Shown here: positions 7,695-16,842 of the stretch, piece after piece
Layout: every line of letters begins with the position of its first letter
Numbering within the stretch: position 1 is the first letter of the stretch
Assembly: GCF_002583555.1 (NCBI RefSeq)
Contig: NZ_BEGX01000047.1
Span: 1 to 54,160 of the forward strand
DNA length: 54,160 bases
DNA from: Pseudonocardia sp. N23
GTDB lineage: Bacteria > Actinomycetota > Actinomycetes > Mycobacteriales > Pseudonocardiaceae
Reading direction: 5' to 3'
Position numbers and translations under genes: made by a program
The notes under the pieces: model-generated
Told to the model about the DNA's origin: nothing
What the model saw: only the letters and a program-made list of their open reading frames with translations
Database searches by the model: none

Positions 7695-9965
7695 GTGAAA
7701 CGTCCCTTGGTCGCGCGCGCTCTCGCAGCGCTCGCCGTCGTCGGTGGCTCGGCCGCCATCGCCTCGACAGGCTCCCCCACACTCGGCCTCGACCTGCGCG
7801 GCGGCACGCAGATCGTCCTGGAGACCCGGGACGCGCCGGGCATCACGGCCGGCTCCGAGGCCACCGACCGGGTGCTGGAGGTGTTGCGTGGCCGGGTCGA
7901 CGGTCTCGGGGTCGCGGAGCCGTCGCTGAACCGGTCGGGCGAGAAGCGGATCGTCGTGGAGCTGCCGGGTCTGCAGGACCCGGCGGAGGCCGCGGAGGTG
8001 CTGGGCCGCACCGCGCAGCTGACGATCCGCCCGGTGCTGAACGCGCCGACGGCGGACAGCCAGGAGATCCTCGACGACTCGGGTTCGCCGATCCTCGTCG
8101 GGCCGCCTGCCCTGGTGGGCGAGGACGTCGAGTCGGCGCGGTCGGCGGCGGGGACGCAGGGGGTGATCGGCTCGGTCGTCGACGTCTCGTTCTCGGGGGC
8201 CGGCGGCGACCGCTGGCGGCAGCTGACCGCGCAGACGGCGTGCGCACCGGCCGGGGACCCGGCGCGGCGGATCGCGATCGTGCTGGACTCGCAGGTGATC
8301 TCGTCGCCGCAGCTGGATCCGTCGATCGGCTGTGGCGTCGGCATGCTGGGCGGGAGCACGCAGATCAGCGGGTCGTTCAGTCAGGAGCAGGCCTCCGAGC
8401 TGGCGATCCTGATCCAGGGCGGCGCCCTGCCGGTGCCGGTGGAGATCATCGAGCAGCGGACCGTCGGCCCCACGCTGGGTGCGTCGGCGATCGAGGCGAG
8501 CGTGCTGGCCGCGTTGGTCGGGACGGCACTGACCGGCGTCTTCCTGCTGGTGGCGTACCGGCTCGCGGGGCTGGTGGCGGTCGCGGCGCTGGCGGGTTAC
8601 GCGTTGGTGGCCTACGCCGGGTTGATCGCGCTGGGGGCGACGTTGACGTTGCCGGGCCTGGCGGGGTTCGTGCTGGCGATCGGGATGGCCGTCGACGCGA
8701 ACGTGCTCGTCGCGGAGCGTGCGCGCGAGGAGTACGCGAAACGGCCACGGCTGGAGCGGGCGTCGGAACGTGGGTACAAGGGCGCGTTCACGGCGGTGGT
8801 CGACTCGGCGGTGACGACGCTGCTCGCGGGCGCGCTGCTGTTCTGGCTGGCGTCGGGTCCGGTGCGCGGGTTCGGGGTGACGCTGACGCTCGGTGTGGTG
8901 GTGTCGCTGTTCTCGGCGCTCGTGCTGTCGCGGCTGCTGACGGTCTGGCTGTTGCGTCGCAAGGTGGTCCGCGCGCACCCGGGTTGGACGGGGCTGGCGT
9001 CGATCGGGCCGGTCCGCGCCCGGCTGGAGAAGGTGAACCCCGACCTGCTGCAGAAGGCGGGACGATTGCTGGCCGCGTCGGCGGTGGTCGTGCTGGCGGC
9101 GCTGGCGGGTCTCGCGGTGCGTGGGCTCGACCTGGGTGTGGAGTTCACGGGCGGCCGGTCGGTCGAGTTCCTGACGACGAACCCGGTCGATGCCGACGCT
9201 GCCCGCGCCGCCGTGGCCGACGCGGGGCTCGCCGGGCTCCCCGTCCAGACGACGGGCGACGGGGGGATCGCGGTGCGCGGCAACGACATCTTGGATGCTG
9301 ACGTGTCCGCGCTGCGGGAGGCTCTGGCCGTGGCGGGCGGCGGCGCCGAGGTGGAGCAGGACGAGCTGATCGGGCCGAGCCTGGGGGCGGAGCTGGCGCG
9401 GGGTGCGTTGATCGCGCTGGGTGTGGCGTTGGCGGCGCAGCTGATCTACCTGGCGGTGCGCTTCCGCTGGACGTACGGCGCGGGCGCGGTGGCGGCGTTG
9501 ATGGCGAACGTGGCGGTCGTCGTCGGCTGGTTCTCGTGGACGGGCCGCACGATCGACGGGGTGTTCGTCGCTGCGCTGCTGACCGTCATCGGATACACGG
9601 TGAACGACTCGGTGGTGGTGTTCGACCGGGTGCGGGCGGAGCGGACCACACGACGCACGGAGCCGTTCCATCGCGTGGCGGGGTCGGCGGTGCTGTCGAC
9701 GTTGCCACGCACCGTGAACACGGGCCTGTCGACGCTCGTGATCCTGGCCGCGTTGTTGCTACTGGGTGGGGAGACCCTCGCGGACTTCGCGCTGGCGCTG
9801 ATCCTGGGCATCCTCGCGGGCACGGTGTCGACGGTGACGGTCGCGGTGCCGTTGACGATCGTCCTGCAGCGTCGCTTCGGCGAGCGCGGACGTGGAGCTC
9901 GCAGACCGCGACCGAAGAGCAGGCCGACTCCGCCGGCGCGGCGCGCGGACGGCGCCGTCGTCTGA
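7695..9965 (+). CDS. secDF: Protein translocase subunit SecDF (fusion)
   Basis: A 756-residue fused SecD-SecF protein, which uses the proton gradient to help the Sec channel release secreted proteins. The SecD half (1-about 430) has one N-terminal helix, the D1 motif LGLDLRGGTQ at about 30, a periplasmic domain, then five helices with FVLAIGMAVDANVL. The SecF half (about 440-756) repeats the plan: LGVEFTGGRSVEF, a shorter periplasmic domain and helices with IGYTVNDSVVVFDR. Many actinomycetes have separate secD and secF near yajC; here the genes are fused and lie apart from yajC, so this may be a second copy. The GTG start is followed directly by the first helix. Confidence 0.93.
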   Translation: MKRPLVARALAALAVVGGSAAIASTGSPTLGLDLRGGTQIVLETRDAPGITAGSEATDRVLEVLRGRVDGLGVAEPSLNRSGEKRIVVELPGLQDPAEAAEVLGRTAQLTIRPVLNAPTADSQEILDDSGSPILVGPPALVGEDVESARSAAGTQGVIGSVVDVSFSGAGGDRWRQLTAQTACAPAGDPARRIAIVLDSQVISSPQLDPSIGCGVGMLGGSTQISGSFSQEQASELAILIQGGALPVPVEIIEQRTVGPTLGASAIEASVLAALVGTALTGVFLLVAYRLAGLVAVAALAGYALVAYAGLIALGATLTLPGLAGFVLAIGMAVDANVLVAERAREEYAKRPRLERASERGYKGAFTAVVDSAVTTLLAGALLFWLASGPVRGFGVTLTLGVVVSLFSALVLSRLLTVWLLRRKVVRAHPGWTGLASIGPVRARLEKVNPDLLQKAGRLLAASAVVVLAALAGLAVRGLDLGVEFTGGRSVEFLTTNPVDADAARAAVADAGLAGLPVQTTGDGGIAVRGNDILDADVSALREALAVAGGGAEVEQDELIGPSLGAELARGALIALGVALAAQLIYLAVRFRWTYGAGAVAALMANVAVVVGWFSWTGRTIDGVFVAALLTVIGYTVNDSVVVFDRVRAERTTRRTEPFHRVAGSAVLSTLPRTVNTGLSTLVILAALLLLGGETLADFALALILGILAGTVSTVTVAVPLTIVLQRRFGERGRGARRPRPKSRPTPPARRADGAVV

Positions 9966-10035
9966 GTCGGGCACCGGTGGCCGGCGTGATCATCGCGTCG
10001 GCTACCGTTGTGCCTCCGGCAGTGACGGCCGGTAC

Positions 10036-10108
10036 GCGGACGTAGCGCAGCTGGTAGCGCATCACCTTGCCAAGGTGAGGGTCGCGGGTTCGAATCCCGT
10101 CGTCCGCT
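10036..10108 (+). tRNA. tRNA-Gly (anticodon GCC)
   Basis: A 73-base cloverleaf. The acceptor stem GCGGACG pairs with CGTCCGC at the 3' end. The anticodon stem TCACC/GGTGA encloses loop TTGCCAA, giving anticodon GCC for glycine. The T arm GCGGGTTCGAATCCCGT is intact. CCA is not encoded. No integrated element is seen at its 3' end. Confidence 0.97.
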
Positions 10109-10120
10109 CTCTTTCTGCCT

Positions 10121-11245
10121 TCAGCAAGCCCCCCGCTTGGTGACGCCTGTCGCGGCGAGCAGCCGTTCCCGGTGCGCGGCCTCGTCGCCGAACAGCACGG
10201 CATCGGTGGCGGCGCGCCTGAGGTGCAGGTGCGCCGGGTGCTCCCAGGTGAATCCGATCCCCCCGTGCACCTGGACGTTCTCCCCCGCGACCCAGCGGTA
10301 GGCCGCGCCGCAGGTCATGCCCGCGACCGCGACGGCCGCGGGCAGGTCCTCGGGCGCCTCGTCAGCGCACGCGGTCGCCCAGGCGACGGCGGATCGCGCG
10401 GCCTCGACCTGGAGGGCCATGTCGGCGCAGCGGTGCTTGATCGCCTGGAACGTGCCGATGGGCCGGCCGAACTGCAGACGCTCCGCGGCATAGGCGACGG
10501 ACGCGTCGAGCGCGGCGGCGGCGCCTCCGAGCTGTTCGGCCGCGAGCGCGACAACGGCACGGTCGAGCACCCCGGCGACCAGCGCGGCGAGGTCGCGGCC
10601 GACGGCGATGCGACGGGCCGCGACCCGGGCCATGTCGATGCGGGCGAGCTGGCGGTTGAGGTCGAGCGCGTCGAGCGGCGTGCGGGTCAGGCCGCCGGCG
10701 ATGCTGTGCACGGCGAACAGGCCGAGCTCGTCCCCGGCACGGGCGACGACGAGCAGCAGGTCCGCCGTCGCCCCCTCGACGACGAGGGTCTTCGTGCCGG
10801 TGAGCCGCCAGCTGTCGGCACCGGGCTCGGCGACGGTCGCGACGGCGGCGGGGTCCCAGCCCGCGGGGTCCTCGAGGTACGCGAGGGTGGCGGTGGTGTC
10901 GCCGGTGAGCAGGCCGGGCAGCAGGTCGCCGGCGTCGTCGCAGGCCGTCAGCACGCCGACGCCGAGGACGGCGGTGGAGAACCACGGCAGCCGCGACGGG
11001 ACCCGCCCGAGCTCCTCGGCGACGACGGCGAGCTCGCGGATGCCGGCGCCCGCACCGCCGAGCTCCTCCGGTACATCGAGGGCGACGACGCCGAGCTCGC
11101 CGGCGAACCGCCGCCACACGGCGGGGTCCCAGCCGCGGTCGCCGCGCAGCTCGGCGAACACGACGTCGACGGGCAGGTGCTTGTCGAGGAAGGCGCGGAC
11201 GGTGGCGCGGAGGTCCTCGGCGTCGGAGTCGGGCGTGAATCGCAT
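10121..11245 (-). CDS. Acyl-CoA dehydrogenase family protein
   Basis: A 374-residue acyl-CoA dehydrogenase, FAD-dependent, forming an alpha,beta double bond in an acyl-CoA. It shows the N-terminal helical domain (LGVVALDVPEELGGAG near 52-67), the middle beta domain and a C-terminal domain with QFGRPIGTFQAIKHRCADM and VQVHGGIGFTWEHPAHLHLRRA, the pattern of the smaller subunits of heteromeric FadE pairs in actinomycetes. It is the last gene of the nine-gene operon, 13 bases after another dehydrogenase, which suggests the two form one alpha2beta2 enzyme. GGGAGA precedes the ATG. Confidence 0.92.
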   Translation of the reverse strand: MRFTPDSDAEDLRATVRAFLDKHLPVDVVFAELRGDRGWDPAVWRRFAGELGVVALDVPEELGGAGAGIRELAVVAEELGRVPSRLPWFSTAVLGVGVLTACDDAGDLLPGLLTGDTTATLAYLEDPAGWDPAAVATVAEPGADSWRLTGTKTLVVEGATADLLLVVARAGDELGLFAVHSIAGGLTRTPLDALDLNRQLARIDMARVAARRIAVGRDLAALVAGVLDRAVVALAAEQLGGAAAALDASVAYAAERLQFGRPIGTFQAIKHRCADMALQVEAARSAVAWATACADEAPEDLPAAVAVAGMTCGAAYRWVAGENVQVHGGIGFTWEHPAHLHLRRAATDAVLFGDEAAHRERLLAATGVTKRGAC

Positions 11246-11258
11246 GCGATCTCTCCCG

Positions 11259-12554
11259 TCAGTCGTCGTCCGCGGCGGCCAGGACGTCGGCGAACCGGTC
11301 GTGGGCCGCGGCGCGCAAGGTGGGGCGGATGTAGGGCGGGAACAGGCCGTCGTCGGGTTCGGTGCCGCGCAGCAGGGCTTGGGCGAGGTTGACCTTGTGG
11401 ACCTCGGTGGCGCCGTCGGCGAGCCCCATGTGGAAGGACTCCATGACCCACTTGCCGAAGGGCAGCTCGGTGGAGATGCCCAGTGAGCCGTGGATCTGGA
11501 TGGCGCGCGAGGAGGCGTCGAGCAGCACCTGAGGCATGGCGGCCTTGACGGCGGAGATGTCGGCGCGGACCTTGCGGTAGTCGTTGTAGCGGTCGATGCG
11601 CCACGCCGTGCGCAGGACGAGCAGCCGGAACTGCTCGATCTGGATCCAGGTGTCGGCGATCATCTGCTGGACGAGCTGCTTGTCGGCGAGCCGTTCGCCC
11701 TTGGTGGCGCGGGACACGGCGCGGCGCTTCATCAGCTCGAAGGCGGAGGTGACGAGCCCGACCGTGCGCATGGCGTGGTGGATGCGGCCGCCGCCGAGGC
11801 GGGTCTGGGCGACGGCGAACCCGGCGCCGCGTTCGCCGAGGAGGTTCTCGGCGGGGACGCGGACGTCGGTGTAGCGCAGGTACTGGTGGGTGCCGACCGA
11901 CTCCTCGTGCCCCCACACGGAGACGTCGCGGACGCGTTCGACGCCGGGGGTGTCGGCGGGCACGACGAACATCGACATCGACCTGTGCCGCGCCGCGTCG
12001 GGCTCGGTGACGGCCATGACGATCAGGAAGTCGGCGAACAGGGCGTGGCTGGAGAACCACTTCTCGCCGTTGATGACCCAGTCGTCGCCGTCGAGGACCG
12101 CGGTGGTGCGGAACCCGGTGGGGTCGGATCCGCCGTGCGGCTCGGTCATCGAGAAGCACGACACGATCTCGTTCGCGACCAGCGGTTCGAGATAGGTCTT
12201 CTTCAGGTGGTCCGTGCCGTAATGGGCGAGGATCTCCGCATTGCCCGAGTCGGGCGCCTGGCAGCCGAACACGACCGGCGCGGAGTGCGACCGGCCGAGC
12301 TGCTCGTTGAGCAGCGCCAGCCGGAGCTGGCCGTATCCCTTGCCACCCAGCTCCGGGCCGAGGTGGCAGGCCCACAGACCCCGCTCGCGGACGACCTTCT
12401 GCAGCGGCTCGACCAACGCGTTGCGCGCCGGGTCCTTGACGTTCCAGGCGTGCTCGATCACCTGGTCGACGGGTTCGACCTCGGTGCGGACGAACTCGTC
12501 GACCCAGTCCAGCTCCCGCTGGACGTCCGGGTCGGTCTCGAAGTCCCAGCCCAT
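11259..12554 (-). CDS. Acyl-CoA dehydrogenase family protein
   Basis: A 431-residue acyl-CoA dehydrogenase. Seen are ACHLGPELGGKGYGQLRLALL (substrate pocket lid), SCFSMTEPHGGSDPTGFRTTA with the flavin contacts, DDWVINGEKWFSS, and a C-terminal IHGSLGISTELPFGKW segment. Length and motifs match the FadE/ACAD10-11 type acting on long or branched acyl-CoAs. The start at 12554 is 11 bases after the thiolase stop, in the same operon. With the adjacent 374-residue dehydrogenase it may form a heteromer; the third dehydrogenase of the operon is further up. Confidence 0.93.
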   Translation of the reverse strand: MGWDFETDPDVQRELDWVDEFVRTEVEPVDQVIEHAWNVKDPARNALVEPLQKVVRERGLWACHLGPELGGKGYGQLRLALLNEQLGRSHSAPVVFGCQAPDSGNAEILAHYGTDHLKKTYLEPLVANEIVSCFSMTEPHGGSDPTGFRTTAVLDGDDWVINGEKWFSSHALFADFLIVMAVTEPDAARHRSMSMFVVPADTPGVERVRDVSVWGHEESVGTHQYLRYTDVRVPAENLLGERGAGFAVAQTRLGGGRIHHAMRTVGLVTSAFELMKRRAVSRATKGERLADKQLVQQMIADTWIQIEQFRLLVLRTAWRIDRYNDYRKVRADISAVKAAMPQVLLDASSRAIQIHGSLGISTELPFGKWVMESFHMGLADGATEVHKVNLAQALLRGTEPDDGLFPPYIRPTLRAAAHDRFADVLAAADDD

Positions 12555-12565
12555 GTGCGTGCCTC

Positions 12566-13717
12566 TCAGCGGGTCAGCACGGTGCACGCGGAGATGCCGG
12601 GTGCACCGTAGACGTGGGTGAAACCGACGCGGGGATCGCCGGGAACCTGGTGGTCGCCCGCCTCGCCGCGCAGCTGCAGGGCCGTCTCGTAGACCTGCCG
12701 CAGCCCGGAGGCGCCGATGGGTTCGCCATTGGCGATGCAGCCGCCGTCGGTGTTGATCGGCAGGCTCCCCGTGATGCCGGTGGCGCCCGAGGAGATCAGC
12801 TCCTCCTGGGCACCGTGCTCGCACAGCCCCGTCTCGGCCATGTGCATCAGCTCGGCGCCGGACTCGGTGTCCTGGAGCTGGGCGACGTCGACGTCGGCGG
12901 GGGTGAGCCCGGCCTGCGCGAACGCGGCGGCCGCGGCGTCGACGGTGGGGCTCTGCGCGGCGTCGACGGCCAGCCAGGGGCTGAACACCTCGAACGAGCC
13001 GTAGCGCCGCGACCGCAGGGCGGCACCACTCAGATAGACGGGGTTCTCGCAGTGGTCACGAGCCCGGTCGGCCCGGCACACGACGAACGCGACGGCGCCC
13101 TCCCCCGGCGAGCAGTACATGTACTGCGTCAGCGGGTGGCTGATCATCGGGGCGGCGGCGATCTCTGACGCGCTGATCTCCTTGCGCCGCCACGCATTGG
13201 GGTTGAGTGCGCCGTTGCGGAACGCCTTCTCCGCGATCGCGGCGAGCACGTCGGTGCCCATGCCGTGGGTGTGCAGGTAGCGCTGGATCTTGAGGCCGAA
13301 GAACTGGGTCGTCAGCATCAGGCCGGTCTCCCCGTACCAGGCGCCGATGCCGTGTGAGGCGGGATCGGTGTTGAAGGCGCCGCGGGGGTGCTTGTCGAAG
13401 CCGACGACGAGCCCGATGTCGTGCAGGCCCGCCCGAATCATGGCGTCAGCGCTGATCAAGGAGCTGCCGCCGGTGGCGCAGCCGTTGGCGACGTTGATGA
13501 ACGGCAGGCTGGTCAGGCCCAGCTCGGAGACGAGCGTGTCCGGGTCGCCGGCCGACCAGCTGCCGCCGAAGCCGAACTGCATGTCGCCGAAGCCGAGGCC
13601 GGAGTCGGCGAGGGCTAAGCGCACGGCGTGCACGGCCTGCGCCCGGCCGGAGACCCCGTCGGTCCGGCCGAAGGGGTGGATGCCGATCCCGATGATCGCG
13701 ACGGCGGGGGCGCTCAC
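12566..13717 (-). CDS. Thiolase/lipid-transfer protein (SCP-x/Ltp type)
   Basis: A 383-residue thiolase-fold protein of the lipid-transfer (SCP-x) group. The acyl-accepting cysteine is at about residue 80 in NVANGCATGG; other conserved parts are NTDGGCIANGEPIGASG and a C-terminal cysteine (ISACTVLTR). It overlaps the DUF35 gene by four bases (starts GTGA/ATGA style at 13714-13717). In steroid side-chain breakdown, Ltp thiolase-like proteins work with a DUF35 partner in a retro-aldol or thiolytic C-C cleavage, so a complex with the neighbour is the natural expectation. True substrate unknown. Confidence 0.92.
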   Translation of the reverse strand: MSAPAVAIIGIGIHPFGRTDGVSGRAQAVHAVRLALADSGLGFGDMQFGFGGSWSAGDPDTLVSELGLTSLPFINVANGCATGGSSLISADAMIRAGLHDIGLVVGFDKHPRGAFNTDPASHGIGAWYGETGLMLTTQFFGLKIQRYLHTHGMGTDVLAAIAEKAFRNGALNPNAWRRKEISASEIAAAPMISHPLTQYMYCSPGEGAVAFVVCRADRARDHCENPVYLSGAALRSRRYGSFEVFSPWLAVDAAQSPTVDAAAAAFAQAGLTPADVDVAQLQDTESGAELMHMAETGLCEHGAQEELISSGATGITGSLPINTDGGCIANGEPIGASGLRQVYETALQLRGEAGDHQVPGDPRVGFTHVYGAPGISACTVLTR

Positions 13718-14145
13718 GACCGGCCCACCGGCGTGAACGCGAACGTGAGGACGGGCTCACCCGCGTCGTCGGTCCGGAACGGCACCATCTCCATGCGGAC
13801 GGGCATGCCGATCTCCAGCCGGTCGGGGTCGTTCTCGGTGAGCCTGGCCTCGACGATCAGCTGTCCGGGCAGCTCGACGTAGCCGACGCCGTAGGGCTCG
13901 AACTCGTCGGGGCCCTGGTACGGCGTCTTGGGCCGGAAACCCTGGACGGTGAACGACCAGAGGGTGCCCTCCCGGGCGAGCGCGACGTCGGTCATCGACG
14001 CCCCGGTGCAGCGCGGACACCCGCCCTGCCGCGGGAAGGTGTGGGCGCCACAGTCGTCGCAGCGGCTGCCGAGCAGGGCCGTCCCATCGGAGGTGAACAG
14101 CGAGTCGTCGACCGTGCGGGACAAGGGACCTCCGGAAAGGGTCAT
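13714..14145 (-). CDS. DUF35 OB-fold/zinc-ribbon protein, partner of the thiolase
   Basis: A 143-residue protein with an N-terminal rubredoxin-like zinc ribbon (CDDCGAH then CPRCTG, four cysteines at about 28-45) and a C-terminal OB fold (VGYVELPGQLIVEARL). DUF35 proteins bind acyl-CoA and pair with thiolases or aldolases. It sits directly before the thiolase with a four-base overlap and itself overlaps the upstream SDR by four bases (ATGA). A physical complex with the thiolase is likely from family precedent. Confidence 0.93.
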   Translation of the reverse strand: MTLSGGPLSRTVDDSLFTSDGTALLGSRCDDCGAHTFPRQGGCPRCTGASMTDVALAREGTLWSFTVQGFRPKTPYQGPDEFEPYGVGYVELPGQLIVEARLTENDPDRLEIGMPVRMEMVPFRTDDAGEPVLTFAFTPVGRS

Positions 14146-14963
14146 GGGGCGGCCGTCCCGCCGCCGTCGACGGCGAGCAGCGTGCCGGTGGTGAAGCCGG
14201 CAGTCGGGCCGCAGAGGTACAGCGCGGCGCCGACGATCTCGGCGGGGGCACCGCCGCGGCTCTGTGGCCAGTCGGCGGTGAGGCGTTCGAAGAAGTCCAT
14301 GTCCCAGCCCGCGGCGATGTCGGTGAAGAACGGCCCCGCGAGGATCGTGTTGACGCGCACGGTGGGGCCGTACTCCTGGGCGAACCCCTTGGTGAGGACG
14401 TTGAGCCCGGCCTTCGCGGCGGCGTACGGCAGGTCGCTCCGGGTGGGCCGGATCGAGGCGATCGAGCTGATGTTGAGCATCGCGCCCCCACCCGCTGCGA
14501 GCATGCGCTTGCCGGCGGCGGCCATGAACCGGAAGGGTCCCTTCAGGTTCACCCCGATGACCTTGTCCCACAGCAGCTCGGTGACGTCGTCGAGGCTGGG
14601 GTAGACGGGCGCCACCCCGGCGTTGTTGACGAGCACGTCGACGACGCCGAGCTCGGCCTCGACCTCGTCGAGCAGGGTGTCGACACGGTCCCAGTCGGCG
14701 ACGTGCGCGCCGTGGGCGGTGACCTTCTGCCCGGTGGCGTCGGCGAGCTCCTCCGCGAGGGCCTCGCACGCGTCCTTCTTGCGGCTGACGACGGCGACGT
14801 CGGCACCCGCGGCGGCGAAGGCGATGGCGATCTCCCGGCCGAGACCGCGGGAGCCACCGGTGACCAGGGCGATCCGCCCGGCCATCGGCCTGTCCACGGC
14901 CCGCGCGGCGGCGACGGCCTCGGCGACGGATCGGGGCTGCGGTCGATCGCGAGGACGGGTCAT
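14142..14963 (-). CDS. SDR family oxidoreductase
   Basis: A 273-residue SDR. TGGSRGLG (cofactor), NNAG, the catalytic NISSIAS...YAAAKAG and a glycine-rich C-terminus are all present. In this operon it is the natural 3-hydroxyacyl-CoA dehydrogenase, oxidising the product of the enoyl-CoA hydratase. The start at 14963 overlaps the upstream dehydrogenase stop by four bases, which favours it over the internal ATG at residue 27; the extra N-terminal segment (Arg/Pro then Ala-rich) is unusual for the family. Confidence 0.9.
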   Translation of the reverse strand: MTRPRDRPQPRSVAEAVAAARAVDRPMAGRIALVTGGSRGLGREIAIAFAAAGADVAVVSRKKDACEALAEELADATGQKVTAHGAHVADWDRVDTLLDEVEAELGVVDVLVNNAGVAPVYPSLDDVTELLWDKVIGVNLKGPFRFMAAAGKRMLAAGGGAMLNISSIASIRPTRSDLPYAAAKAGLNVLTKGFAQEYGPTVRVNTILAGPFFTDIAAGWDMDFFERLTADWPQSRGGAPAEIVGAALYLCGPTAGFTTGTLLAVDGGGTAAP

Positions 14964-16195
14964 CGCGGGATCTCCTTCCACGGGACGCCGCGATCGCCGC
15001 GCGGCTCGGGCGGCAGGCCGAGCAGGCGCTCGCCGATGATCGTGCGCTGGACCTCGTCGGAGCCGCCGGCGATGCGATAGCCGGGGGCACCGAGGACGTG
15101 CTCGGTCCAGCCGAAGAGACCGGAGCCGCTGTCGGCGACGAGCTCGTTGCCGAGGATCGTCGACGCCGCCTCGGAGACCAGCGTCAGCCCCTGGGCCCAC
15201 GAGAGCTTGCGCAGTGACCCGATCGGGCCGGGAGCGGCGCCGGCGAGCCGGGCCTCCCGGTCGCGCTGTGCGGCGACCGAGGCGAGCTTCTCGTGGACCC
15301 AGACGTCGGCGAGCAGCCGTCGGACGTCCGGGTCGCCGGTACGGTCCAGCCGTTCCGCGGCGGCCAGGAGCTGCGTGAACCCGCCGCCGACGCGGGCCTC
15401 GGACCCGGAGTGGCCGCGCTCGAAGCCGAGCGTCGCGAGCGCGACCGTCCAGCCCTCACCGACCTCACCGAGCCGCAGTGAGTCGGGGATCCGGACCTCG
15501 TCGAGGAACACCTCGCAGAACGACGACCCGCCCGACATCTGCCGCAGCGGCCGCACGTCGACACCCGGGGTGTCCATCGGCAGCAGGAACGCGGTGAGCC
15601 CCTTGTGTTTCGCGACATCAGGGTCGGTGCGGGCGATCAGCTCACCCCAGCCCGCGAACTGGGCGCCGGAGCTCCACACCTTCTGCCCCGTCACGACCCA
15701 GTCGTCACCGTCACGGACCGCGCGGGTGGCGAGGCCGGCGAGGTCCGATCCGGCCGAGGGCTCGGAGAACAGCTGGCAGGCCAGCTCGTCGAGACGCAGC
15801 AGCCCGCGGACGAGCCGCTCCTTCTGCTCGAGGGTGCCGAACATCTGCACGGTCGGCGCGATCAGCGACACGCTCACCGAGGTCAGCTCGTGCTGGCCGG
15901 GGACGTCGAACCCCGCCTCCAGCTCGCCGAACGCCTCGGCGTGCCGGTCGCTCAACCCTGCGCCCCCGGCCTCGACAGGCCAGGTCAGGGCGCCGTAGCC
16001 GGCGTCGAACTTGGTGCGCTGCCAGTCACGGATGCCGTCGATCAACGCACGTTCACGGTCGGGGGCCAGGTCGTGGAAGACCGCGACGTCGGCCCCGCGG
16101 TCGTCGCCGGGGCGCCGCGGTGCGGCGTGCCCGGCGAGCCACGCGCGGGCAGCATCGGTGAACTCCACGAGAGTCGCCTCCGGCGACGGCGTCAT
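14960..16195 (-). CDS. Acyl-CoA dehydrogenase family protein
   Basis: A 411-residue acyl-CoA dehydrogenase with ACQLFSEPSAGSDLAGLATRA, DDWVVTGQKVWSSGAQ and the C-terminal IAGGSDEVQRTIIGERLLGLP block typical of FadE-like enzymes. It differs from the other two dehydrogenases of the operon, so it should act on a different intermediate or be the partner of a separate round. Start at 16195 overlaps the TetR stop by four bases; stop overlaps the SDR start by four. Confidence 0.93.
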   Translation of the reverse strand: MTPSPEATLVEFTDAARAWLAGHAAPRRPGDDRGADVAVFHDLAPDRERALIDGIRDWQRTKFDAGYGALTWPVEAGGAGLSDRHAEAFGELEAGFDVPGQHELTSVSVSLIAPTVQMFGTLEQKERLVRGLLRLDELACQLFSEPSAGSDLAGLATRAVRDGDDWVVTGQKVWSSGAQFAGWGELIARTDPDVAKHKGLTAFLLPMDTPGVDVRPLRQMSGGSSFCEVFLDEVRIPDSLRLGEVGEGWTVALATLGFERGHSGSEARVGGGFTQLLAAAERLDRTGDPDVRRLLADVWVHEKLASVAAQRDREARLAGAAPGPIGSLRKLSWAQGLTLVSEAASTILGNELVADSGSGLFGWTEHVLGAPGYRIAGGSDEVQRTIIGERLLGLPPEPRGDRGVPWKEIPR

Positions 16196-16842
16196 CGTGG
16201 CCTCCGTTCCGGTCGAGGGGCGGGCACGCGCAAGGCGTTGGCCCACAACAGGCTGAGCTGGGTGACGGCGGTGTCGAGGTCGAAGCCTGCGGCCGTGGCG
16301 ACCCAGCTGTAGGCGAAACGGTTGACCATGCCGCCGAGGGCGTGCGCGGCATAGCGGGCGTCGACGCCCGTGTCGGCGCGGCCGTCGTCCTGCAGGCGCA
16401 GGATGGCGCGCCGGGTGCGGTCGATGACGGTGGCGCGGGCGTCGTCGATCAGGTCGGAGAGGCCGGGGCTGACACCGGGCATCTCCTCCCACAGCACCAT
16501 GAGCCGGCCGTGGCGCAGGTAGGCCTCGAGGTACTGCCGGTTGGCGTTCTCGATCGCGGTCCAGGCGTCGCGTGCCTGCGGCGGCCGGGTGTGCCCGGCG
16601 GGGAAGAACTCCTCGAGGAGCTCCTGGCTCACGGCCAGGAAGATCTCCTCCTTGGAGTCGAAGTAGGTGTAGAAGGTGCCGTGCGCGACGCCCGCGTGCT
16701 CGGCGATGTCGGTGATCCGGGCGCCGAAGCCGTCGCGTTCGAAGATGTCCTTGGCCGCGTCGACGAGGGTGTCGCGGGTGCGCCTGCCGCGGGGGGTCAG
16801 ACCGTCGTCGGTGGAGGCGGTCGGGAGGCCCGGCGCGGTCAC
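16192..16842 (-). CDS. TetR family repressor inside the operon
   Basis: A 216-residue TetR protein. The N-terminal DNA-binding domain (about 18-65) reads TRDTLVDAAKDIFERDGFGARITDIAEHAGVAHGTFYTYFDSKEE with a typical recognition helix; the rest is a helical ligand domain ending LSLLWANAL. It is the third gene of a nine-gene operon, overlapping both neighbours by four bases, so it would control its own expression. It is clearly similar to the second TetR at 28024-28692 in both halves. Either or both probably bind the palindrome shared by the promoters of this region; the ligand is expected to be an acyl-CoA of the pathway. Confidence 0.92.
   Translation of the reverse strand: MTAPGLPTASTDDGLTPRGRRTRDTLVDAAKDIFERDGFGARITDIAEHAGVAHGTFYTYFDSKEEIFLAVSQELLEEFFPAGHTRPPQARDAWTAIENANRQYLEAYLRHGRLMVLWEEMPGVSPGLSDLIDDARATVIDRTRRAILRLQDDGRADTGVDARYAAHALGGMVNRFAYSWVATAAGFDLDTAVTQLSLLWANALRVPAPRPERRPR

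Noticed and set aside
10036..11245. tRNA-Gly as an integration site
   Set aside because: No integrase, and no duplicated tRNA 3' end was found further along.
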